Shown piece by piece: positions 1 to 6,600 of a DNA stretch of 8,778 bases. The notes beneath the pieces were generated by a model. That model did no database searches, was not told where the DNA came from, and saw only the letters and a program-made list of their open reading frames with translations. This DNA is from an uncultured Prevotella sp. (GTDB lineage: Bacteria; Bacteroidota; Bacteroidia; Bacteroidales; Bacteroidaceae): positions 1 through 8,778 of the forward strand of contig CALZNR010000038.1 of assembly GCA_945827565.1 (NCBI GenBank), in the 5' to 3' direction. A program made the position numbers and the translations under genes. Each line of letters begins with the position of its first letter. Within the stretch, counting starts at the first letter, position 1.

Positions 1-45
1 ACACACTGCATATCGTCGGCAGCGTCAGATGTGTATAAGAGACAG
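1..45 (+). other. Untrimmed Illumina Nextera i5 adapter (artefact)
   Basis: Bases 13-45 are identical to the 33-base Nextera Read 1 transposase adapter: they begin TCGTCGGCAGCGTC and end with the Tn5 mosaic end AGATGTGTATAAGAGACAG. Bases 5-12 (ACTGCATA) match Nextera index S506/N506. Bases 1-4 (ACAC) match the last bases of the P5 oligo that precedes the index. The order P5 tail, index, adapter, mosaic end is exactly that of a library molecule, so this is sequencing-library DNA left in the assembly. True genomic sequence starts at 46. It is not a genomic transposon end. Confidence 0.98.
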
Positions 46-1148
46 CTCTCATACCCATTAATACAGCTTTGGAAGGTACTCCGTTTTCTTTTGAATTGGA
101 AGGAGAATTTTCTAATGGAGAGAAAACATTCAGCTTTGTTTACGGCTATTCTTTTGAGTGGTGGAAGACCTCAAAAGATGATGGCGCCAGAATTATAGGT
201 GAATACTTAAGAATGAAATCAGATGATGACTTGAAGTTCAGAAGTTATATCAATCGTGAAGATACGAATGTTGCTTATTATTTGGCTTCACCAACTGGCC
301 GTTGTTCCAAACAACTTCTTGTCGATAACAATATATTGGCATTAAATAAATTGGCTAATTTTGATGACCTTTTCTATATTGACTCTATTCGTCAATTGAA
401 CAGATTGGATGTTCGGGAAATAGGCACTTTGCAACATCCGGATAGCTTGTTTAACATGATAGCACCGGACGATGATGTGAATGAGTTAAGTTTGGATTAT
501 CCTCGTGAGTCCAAAGTTGGCTATTATCTAAATAGTTTGAAAAAACTTGCTCCCAATAAATACGAATTACTGAAAGATGTAGTAACGGGGCTATTGGTAA
601 CAATTGAGGATTTTGAACCTGTACAAATAGATTTACGTAAAGATGTAGAAGAGGAGGAAACGAAAGATTTGCCTTTCCGTTTACCGGAAACCTTTTACGA
701 TGTTCGTGTAAAGGAAAGATACAATAACCAATATACTTCCATCAGTCGCATTTCCTCAGGGTCAAAGAAAATATTCTTTATCCTAACTTTGGTGATAGCT
801 GCGGAAATAAATAAGATTCCATTGCTTTTGTTGGAAGAGTTGGAGAATTCCGTACATCCAAGACTATTGCAAAACCTGTTAACGGCAATTGTGCAATTAG
901 CGGGCGATACCAAAGTGCTGATTACAAGCCATTCACCTTATTTGATTAAGTATTTGGAGCCGACTAAGATGAAATTTGGTATTCCTACCGAATTGGGGGT
1001 TGCAGATTTTCGAAGCCTCAAACCCAATAAGGTAGCCAAGGTATTGAAGAATGCATCAGCGGAAGAAGTCTCTGTGGGTGAATATATGTTTGAGATGTTA
1101 CTTGACATGGATTGTAACGATGAGTTGATTAACGAATATTTCAAGTAA
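46..1148 (+). CDS. AAA/ABC-type ATPase (OLD/AAA_15-AAA_21 like), 5'-truncated
   Basis: This is the C-terminal part of a P-loop ATPase of the ABC/SMC/OLD superfamily. The frame stays open back to the adapter junction (first full codon at 48), so the TTG at 69 is not a real start and the N-terminus with the Walker A loop lies off the contig. Counting from 69, the visible motifs are an ABC signature-like ISSGSKK (about 228-234), a hydrophobic Walker B strand LLLLEELEN (about 252-260) with the catalytic acidic pair, the following SVHP typical of this superfamily, and the H-loop TSHSP (His288). In this family these come in this order at the C-terminal end. The gene overlaps the next by one base (TAATG), so the two are probably translationally coupled. 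The DNA is AT-rich (22 G/C in 61-120) compared with purL (37 G/C in 6001-6060), which suggests acquired DNA. The likely role is the energy/sensor subunit of a two-gene defence system. The ATPase class is clear from sequence; the defence role is inferred. Confidence 0.88.
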
Positions 1149-1756
1149 TGGGAAAAGGACAATCAAAATCACATATAGTTATATTCGTCGAAGGAGACAC
1201 GGACCAGATATTCTTCGAAGGCCTGTTGGAATACTATCGGAATCATTCTTCTACTCCCGTTCATTCATGTGAAGTGAAGAATCTGAAAGGTGTGTCCCGA
1301 TATACAAGCAAGGTCATAGGCAAGCTTAAAAATGAAATTTGCCCTAAGGCTCACAAGAAAGGTCTGGAGGTAAAAACTGTTTGTTGCAGCTACGACACCG
1401 ATGTCTTTGAATTTGCAGAACGCCCCATCGTTGATTGGAAGAAGGTGGAACGTGAAGTAAAAGCATTGAAGATACAGAACTTCTGCCAGATTAAAGTGGA
1501 ACGTATGATAGAGGACTGGATTTTGGATGACATAGCAGGACTTTCCAGATATTTGAAACTGAATAAAGTTCCAAAGTTATCAGGTGATAATGCCTTTAAC
1601 AAAATCCAATCTCTGTTCAAACGGGCTAACAAAGTTTACTTGAAAGGCATAAGCATAAAAGGATTTGTTGGAGAAATGGATTTTACACCAATCCGCAAAT
1701 GCCGCAAATCAGCATTGAGTGAACTTGAAACATTGTTGAACGTAAATATAGATTAG
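1148..1756 (+). CDS. TOPRIM-like small protein, probable nuclease partner of the ATPase
   Basis: This is a 202-aa protein with no signal peptide or membrane segment. Near the N-terminus, a beta strand runs into an acidic turn, HIVIFVEGDTDQIFFEGL (residues 9-26, Glu15-Gly16 and Asp19). That is the form of the first TOPRIM motif. A second hydrophobic strand ends in the DxD motif SYDTD (Asp83, Asp85), the usual second metal-binding site. Then comes a conserved-looking IEDWILDD (121-128), similar in position to the acidic/aromatic motif of RloB, DUF4276 and DUF4435 families. TOPRIM folds bind divalent metals and cut DNA or RNA. Its ATG shares a base with the upstream ATPase stop, and no Shine-Dalgarno is visible, so it most likely depends on coupling. 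ATPase plus small TOPRIM protein is the plan of PARIS (AriA-AriB) and AbiL (ATPase plus RloB-like) systems. I cannot assign it to one of these; at about 200 aa it looks closer to RloB size than to a full DUF4435. The TOPRIM assignment is fairly good; the defence function is inferred. Confidence 0.75.
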   Translation: MGKGQSKSHIVIFVEGDTDQIFFEGLLEYYRNHSSTPVHSCEVKNLKGVSRYTSKVIGKLKNEICPKAHKKGLEVKTVCCSYDTDVFEFAERPIVDWKKVEREVKALKIQNFCQIKVERMIEDWILDDIAGLSRYLKLNKVPKLSGDNAFNKIQSLFKRANKVYLKGISIKGFVGEMDFTPIRKCRKSALSELETLLNVNID

Positions 1757-1802
1757 GCCGATGAAATAGTAGTACTGTGACTTCCCTTACCCATTTCATG
1801 GA

Positions 1803-1812
1803 CAAATATTTG
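1803..1812. promoter_or_regulatory. Palindrome CAAATATTTG upstream of hicA
   Basis: A perfect 10-base palindrome sits 8 bases upstream of the -33 element of the hicA promoter. Part of it (ATTTGCAG, 1808-1815) is repeated exactly 40 bases downstream at 1848-1855, inside the -7 element. HicB antitoxins with a ribbon-helix-helix tail usually bind operators near their own promoter, so this could be an operator half. The repeat is short and AT-rich and may be chance. Confidence 0.3.
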
Positions 1813-1820
1813 CAGAAAAG

Positions 1821-1852
1821 TTTGGATGTGTAGTTTTATTTAGGTACATTTG
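1821..1852 (+). promoter_or_regulatory. Bacteroidota-type promoter of hicAB
   Basis: TTTG at 1821-1824 (-33 element) and TACATTTG at 1845-1852 (-7 element TAnnTTTG, exact) are separated by 20 bases, the classic Bacteroidota primary-sigma arrangement. The -7 element ends only 4 bases before the hicA ATG at 1857. Transcription should therefore begin at or within a few bases of the start codon, giving a nearly leaderless mRNA. This also shows that hicAB has its own promoter rather than depending on the upstream ATPase-TOPRIM pair. Confidence 0.75.
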
Positions 1853-1856
1853 CAGT

Positions 1857-2117
1857 ATGAATAAGCGCGAGAAACTGATTAGAAGATTTAAGACACAGCC
1901 ACGTGACTTCACCTTCGACGAGGTAGTAACGCTGTTTCAGGGTTGTGGCTTTACACTGGAAAACAAAGGCTCCACGTCAGGCTCGCGCATCAGGTTCTAC
2001 AATGAGAACGACCAAAATGCGTACATCATGCACAAGCCGCATCCGGCCAACATCATTAAGGGCTACATGATGCGTGACATATTGAACTATCTTCTGAAAA
2101 ACAACTATATAGAATAA
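1857..2117 (+). CDS. hicA: HicA family toxin (mRNA interferase)
   Basis: This 86-aa protein matches the size and layout of HicA, the double-stranded-RNA-binding-fold toxin that cuts mRNAs and is neutralised by HicB. The visible elements are a helix with the FDEVVTLFQGCGF segment (20-32), then the KGST-SGSRIRF hairpin (37-47) where classical HicA has its G-S-H loop, then IMHKPHP (57-63) and a C-terminal helix ending KNNYIE. The usual catalytic His of the G-S-H motif is replaced by Thr40, while His59 and His62 remain. In this Bacteroidota-type subfamily one of them may take part in catalysis (an inference). The start is the ATG four bases after an exact -7 promoter element; there is no room for a Shine-Dalgarno. 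hicB follows after 14 bases, in the usual toxin-first order. Confidence 0.9.
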   Translation: MNKREKLIRRFKTQPRDFTFDEVVTLFQGCGFTLENKGSTSGSRIRFYNENDQNAYIMHKPHPANIIKGYMMRDILNYLLKNNYIE

Positions 2118-2123
2118 AGGAGG
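2118..2123 (+). promoter_or_regulatory. Perfect Shine-Dalgarno for hicB
   Basis: AGGAGG begins on the base right after the hicA stop codon, 8 bases before the hicB ATG at 2132. The other genes in this window have no comparable site, as expected in Bacteroidota, where Shine-Dalgarno use is weak. A strong antitoxin site next to a near-leaderless toxin start would favour more HicB than HicA from the same transcript (inference). Confidence 0.75.
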
Positions 2124-2131
2124 AAAAAACT

Positions 2132-2473
2132 ATGGGATTCTTAAAATACAAAGGATATACGGGCAGCGTGGAGTACAGTGAGGACGACCAATGCCTGTTT
2201 GGCAAGGTGCAGGGCATGACCAAGGACAGAATCACCTATGAGGGGACAACGGTAGAGCAACTGACCGAAGATTTTCACGATGCTGTAGATGACTACCTGC
2301 GACTGTGTCAGGAGAAAGGCATTGAGCCTCGCAAGCCCTACACTGGTGTGCTGAACGTCAGACTGACACCTGAGATACACAGCAGTGCGGCTATGGCTGC
2401 CAGCAAGGCAGGCATCACCATCAATGCTTTCATCAAGAATGCTGTAGCACGGGCATTGGGCATGGCATTGTAG
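2132..2473 (+). CDS. hicB: HicB family antitoxin with ribbon-helix-helix tail
   Basis: This 113-aa antitoxin partners the HicA encoded just upstream. Residues 1 to about 65 form the HicB partial RNase-H-like fold: YKGYTGSVEYSEDD at 6-19, LFGKVQGM at 22-29, ITYEGTTVEQLTEDFHDAVDDYL at 34-56. All are recognisable family blocks that cover the toxin's active surface. Residues about 71-113 are a DNA-binding ribbon-helix-helix domain: a short strand GVLNVRLTPEIH followed by two helices, AAMAASKAG and TINAFIKNAVARAL. This domain would bind the hicAB promoter to repress it. The length is full. The stop codon lies inside a hairpin shared with the convergent transporter gene. Confidence 0.95.
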   Translation: MGFLKYKGYTGSVEYSEDDQCLFGKVQGMTKDRITYEGTTVEQLTEDFHDAVDDYLRLCQEKGIEPRKPYTGVLNVRLTPEIHSSAAMAASKAGITINAFIKNAVARALGMAL

Positions 2474-2501
2474 GTATGTGAGAAATTTGCCCATACCTAC
2501 A
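2469..2501. terminator. Hairpin between convergent hicB and chromate-transporter genes
   Basis: TGTAGGTATG (2469-2478) and CATACCTACA (2492-2501) are perfect 10-base inverted repeats around a 13-base loop. The left arm contains the hicB stop (2471-2473) and the right arm contains the stop of the opposite-strand transporter gene (2497-2499). The hairpin may end transcription in both directions. Neither side is followed by a T-run, so it is not a classical intrinsic terminator; it may instead stabilise 3' ends or limit read-through. Confidence 0.5.
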
Positions 2502-3072
2502 GCAACAGCCAGCCGGCAAGGGCGCAGCACGCTATCATGCGGATGGGATGGATGTGCATCCACATGGTGCCCACAAAGGTAAAGACAAAAAGGGAGACGC
2601 TGATCCAGAACTGCCACTCGTTTTCTGTGGGAGTGGAGAAGTTCTCGGGGGTGAGCAGCAACAGCGTGGCAGCACCCAGCATACCCACCACGGCAGGGCG
2701 CAAGCCAGAAAAGACCGACTGCACCATGTTGGTGTGCATGTATTTCAAAAAGAGTTTGCTGATAATCATCATCAGGATGAGCGAGGGCAACACCAAAGCA
2801 AAGGTTGCCACCGCACTGCCCACCACTGCCAGCGTTTCACCCATCCCTGCATGATACACCGCCGTATAGCCACAATAGGTGGCAGAGTTGATGCCAATGG
2901 GTCCGGGCGTCATCTGACTTACCGCCACAATATCGGTAAACTCGCTCGTGGTCATCCAATGCCAGTGATGCACCACCTCGGTCTGTATCAGCGACAACAT
3001 GCCATAGCCGCCTCCAAAGCCAAACAAACCGATGAGGAAAAAGGTGTAAAACAGTTGCAGAAAAATCATCAT
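2497..3072 (-). CDS. chrA: Chromate transporter family protein, half-length (second of pair)
   Basis: This 191-aa integral inner-membrane protein corresponds to one half (one Chromate_transp domain) of full-length ChrA. The visible family features are the glycine-rich GLFGFGGGYGMLSLIQ at 15-30 following the first hydrophobic segment, MTPGPIGIN at 54-62 (the PGP-containing loop) and GLRPAVVGM at 123-131. Hydrophobic segments lie at about 5-24, 80-108, 125-140, 154-172 and 177-191. Full ChrA is two such halves fused; short forms work as pairs with opposite membrane orientation. This one starts 7 bases after its partner's stop, in line with a heterodimer. An AGAGGG lies just before the start; MM gives two possible starts three bases apart. 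The family exports chromate in some bacteria, but the substrate in gut/oral Bacteroidota pairs is not established. Confidence 0.92.
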   Translation of the reverse strand: MMIFLQLFYTFFLIGLFGFGGGYGMLSLIQTEVVHHWHWMTTSEFTDIVAVSQMTPGPIGINSATYCGYTAVYHAGMGETLAVVGSAVATFALVLPSLILMMIISKLFLKYMHTNMVQSVFSGLRPAVVGMLGAATLLLLTPENFSTPTENEWQFWISVSLFVFTFVGTMWMHIHPIRMIACCALAGWLLL

Positions 3073-3079
3073 CCCTCTT

Positions 3080-3625
3080 CTACGATTTGATCACGTTGCC
3101 ATATATCCAGCCTCCTGCGGCAGCCACCAGAATCACAAAGATGGGCGATACACCCATGGCCCATATCGCCAGAGCACTGGCAATGGGAATCCAGCAACTG
3201 CTCCACCCTATCCTGGCACTGCGCGCCAGATTGAAGGTGGGCACGGCTATCAATGCCACCACCGCCGGACGTATGCCCCTGAACATGGCTGCCACCCAGG
3301 GCACATCCTTGAACTGCGAGAAAAACAGGGCAATGAGCAGAATGATGATGAAAGAGGGCAAGGCGGCTCCCAAGGCGGCACACACGGCACCTGTCTTGCG
3401 TGCCAGCTTGTAGCCCACAAAGGTGCTGATGTTGATGGCAAACACACCGGGACAACTCTGTGCCACGGCTATCAGGTCGAGCAACTCCTCGTCTTCCAAC
3501 CACCGATGATGCCTCACCACCTCCTCGCGGATGACGGGTATCATAGCATACCCGCCACCCAGCGTGAAAAGTCCTATTTTGAAAAATGTCTTGAAGCAGT
3601 TGCCCAGCATTTTCATCTTGCTCAT
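3080..3625 (-). CDS. chrA: Chromate transporter family protein, half-length (first of pair)
   Basis: This 181-aa membrane protein is homologous to the gene directly downstream and to one half of ChrA. It has GLFTLGGGYAMIPVIREEVV at 18-37, the loop AQSCPGVFAIN at 55-65 and GIRPAVVALIA at 117-127. Hydrophobic segments fall at about 11-30, 82-102, 118-132, 140-158 and 160-176. I chose the ATG at 3625, 11 bases after the purL stop. The frame also allows a start at 3661 inside purL, but that adds a hydrophilic DRAEAGISSGS stretch unlike a family N-terminus. The loop reads CPGVFAIN where the partner has TPGPIGIN, so the second Pro is lost in this half. The two halves are therefore specialised rather than simple duplicates. 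It is probably co-transcribed with purL and the second half. Confidence 0.9.
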   Translation of the reverse strand: MSKMKMLGNCFKTFFKIGLFTLGGGYAMIPVIREEVVRHHRWLEDEELLDLIAVAQSCPGVFAINISTFVGYKLARKTGAVCAALGAALPSFIIILLIALFFSQFKDVPWVAAMFRGIRPAVVALIAVPTFNLARSARIGWSSCWIPIASALAIWAMGVSPIFVILVAAAGGWIYGNVIKS

Positions 3626-3636
3626 ACTTCCGCTGC

Positions 3637-6600
3637 TTATGCCTGCTTCTGCTCTATCCACTTACGGGCGTTGACAAAGGCCTCTATCCAGGGGGTCACC
3701 TCGTCCATCCTGCGCTCTTGCGGATAGGTGCCGCACTGCCAGGGGAAGATGGCACGCTCCAAGTGGGGCATCATCGCCAGATGGCGACCGTCGGCAGAGC
3801 AGATGCCTGCCACGTTATAGTCTGACCCGTTGGGGTTGGCAGGATAGCCTGCGTGGTTGTATTTGGCAATGATGTGGTATTCGCTCTCTGCCTTGGGCAG
3901 TGAGAAGCGGCCCTCTCCGTGAGCCACCCAGATGCCCAGCTTATTGCCTGCCAGCGAACCAAACATCACGCTCTTGTTTTGCGGGATGGCAAGCGACACA
4001 AAACCGCTCTCAAACTTGTGCGACTTGTTGTGCAGCATCCTTGCCACCTGTGCTCCCTTGGGGGCTATGGTGGGTGTCTTGCCCTCTATCAGTCCCAGTT
4101 CCACCATGAGCTGGCATCCGTTGCAGATGCCGAGCGAGAGGGTGTCTTCACGGGCATAGAAGCGGTCGAGCGCCTCTTTTGCCTTGGGATTGAACAGGAA
4201 GGCACCTGCCCAACCTTTGGCAGAACCCAGCACGTCGCTGTTAGAGAAGCCTCCGCAGAACACTATCATGTTGATGTCTTCCAGTGTTTCCCTGCCACTG
4301 ATCAGGTCGGTCATCATCACATCCTTCACGTCAAAGCCTGCAAGATAGAGCGAGTAAGCCATCTCGCGCTCACCATTGGTACCCTTCTCACGGATGATGG
4401 CTGCCTTGATGCCTGTGCGCTCCCTGCGGTCGGCGCTGATGCCGTATTGCTTCAAGCTGCCAGTAAAGTTGCTGTTAAACTTCATCTCCACTGGCTGGTG
4501 CTTATAGTTGGCGGCACGCTCGTCGGCGCAGCCGTTGAAGCTCTGTTTTCTGTCGAGCAGATGCGAGGTGCTGTACCACACATCTCTCAGGGCGTCGATG
4601 TCAAAGCTGTGCTCCACCTCGTTGCATTTCACCACCAGCTGTCGGTTGGCAGGTGTGGGATAGCCTATCTTGGCATAGCCCACTCCACGCTCTTCCAGCA
4701 GTGCCTTCATCTCATCCTGATGCTCGGCAGCCACCTCAATCACCACGCCGGGGTTCTCTGCAAAGAGTGCCTTCACCATGTCGCCGTCCTTGCACAGGTT
4801 GTGCAGGTTGATGTGCATACCGCCCTCGGTATTGGCAAAGCACATCTCCAGCAAGCAGGTCACCAAGCCGCCGGCACTGATGTCATGGCCAGCCATGATC
4901 CATCCGCGCTCCACCATCTGCTGCACAGCCTCAAAGGCGTCACGGAAGTATTCGGCGTTCTTCACCGTGGGCACATCGTCGCCCACCTTGTCCAAGCTCT
5001 GGGCAAAGGCAGAACCGCCAAGACGCTGCTCGTCGAACGAGAAGTCGATATGATAGAGTGAGGCGTTCTTGTCGTTCACCAGCACGGGCGACACCACCTT
5101 GCGCACATCGCTCACCTCACCGCCGGCACTCACGATAACGGTGCCCGGACTGATAATCTTCTCGCCATTGGGATATTGCTGTGTCAGTGAGAGCGAATCT
5201 TTTCCTGTGGGCACGTTGATCTGCAGGGCGCAGCAGAAGTCGGAAAGGGCGTTCACTGCGCTGTACAAACGGGCGTCCTCTCCCTGCTGCGAGCGGCAGG
5301 GCCACATCCAGTTGGCTGAGAGCGACAGGCTGTCCATGCCGTCGGCCAGCGGAGCCCACACAATGTTGGTAAGTGCCTCTGCCACAGAGAGCACACTGCC
5401 TGCCTGTGGGTTGGCAAGTCCTGCCTGCGGGGCATGTCCCAATGCGGTGGCTATACCCTTGCGTCCACGGTAGTCGAGTGCCACCACACCGCAGTCGCTC
5501 AGCGGCAACTGCAGGGGTCCCTGGCATTGCTGGCGTGCTATCTTGCCCGTCACAGAGCGATCGACCTTGTTGGTGAGCCAGTCTTTACATGCCACAGCCT
5601 CCAACTTCAGCACATTTTCCACATAGCTGTCTATCTTGTCGGCGCTATACACGGCGTCTGCATAGTGGTGCTCCACGGTGGTATCCACCATCACCGTCTT
5701 GGGAGAGTGGCCGAACATCTGCGCCACATCCAGGTCAAAGGGTTTCACGCCGTCGCCCTGCACAAAGGAGAAGTGTGCATCGCCTGTGGTCTCGCCCACC
5801 ACATACATCGGTGCACGCTCGCGCTCTGCTATCCTGCGCACATGCTCTATATGCTTTTCGTCAATGAGCAGTCCCATGCGCTCCTGACTTTCGTTGGCAA
5901 TGATTTCCTTGGCAGAGAGGGTTTTGTCGCCGATGGGCAACTGGGTCATGTCGATGCGTCCGCCACACTCTTCCACCAGCTCCGACAAGCAGTTCAGATG
6001 ACCTGCCGAACCGTGGTCGTGGATGCTCACCACGGGGTTTACATCCTCCTCGCACAGTGCTCTCACCAGGTTGTAGGCACGCTTCTGCATCTCGGGGTTG
6101 GCACGCTGCACGGCGTTCAGCTCTATGCCGTTGCTGTATCTGCCGGTATCTACCGACGACACTGAGCCGCCTCCCAGACCGATGCGGTAGTTGTCGCCGC
6201 CTACCACCACCACCTTGTTGCCGGGCTGTGGTTCTTTCTTCAGACAGTCGCGCTTGGTGCCGTAGCCCACACCTCCTGCCAGCATAATCACCTTGTCGTA
6301 GGCATATTTGGCGGCATCGCCGGGCTCCTGATGCTCAAAGGTGAGCACCGAACCGCAGATGAGCGGCTGTCCGAACTTGTTGCCAAAGTCAGAGGCTCCG
6401 TTGGATGCCTTGATCAATATCTGCTCGGGAGTTTGATACAGCCACTTGCGGGGCTCCATGCCTCCTGCAGTGTTGTTCACACGCGGATAGGCGGTCATAT
6501 ACACTGCCGTACCGGCGATGGGCCACGAGCCTACACCGCCACCCATACGGTCGCGAATCTCTCCACCCGTACCTGTGGCGGCACCGTTGAAGGGCTCCAC

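Noticed and set aside
13..45. Natural transposon end or attachment site at the left edge
   Set aside because: The mosaic end is part of a full Nextera adapter with index and is therefore a library artefact.
1761..1799. Hairpin ATGAAAT/ATTTCAT after the TOPRIM gene as a terminator
   Set aside because: It has only seven AT-rich pairs with a 25-base loop and no T-run; too weak to call.
2548..3090. Plus-strand frame of 180 codons
   Set aside because: It lies opposite the second chromate-transporter half. The product is His/Gln-rich with no promoter, and the minus-strand reading is a clear membrane protein.
3919..5061. Long plus-strand frame of 380 codons
   Set aside because: It is antisense to purL in a GC-rich coding region. 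The translation is His/Val/Leu-rich without any family motif, while the minus strand matches PurL throughout.
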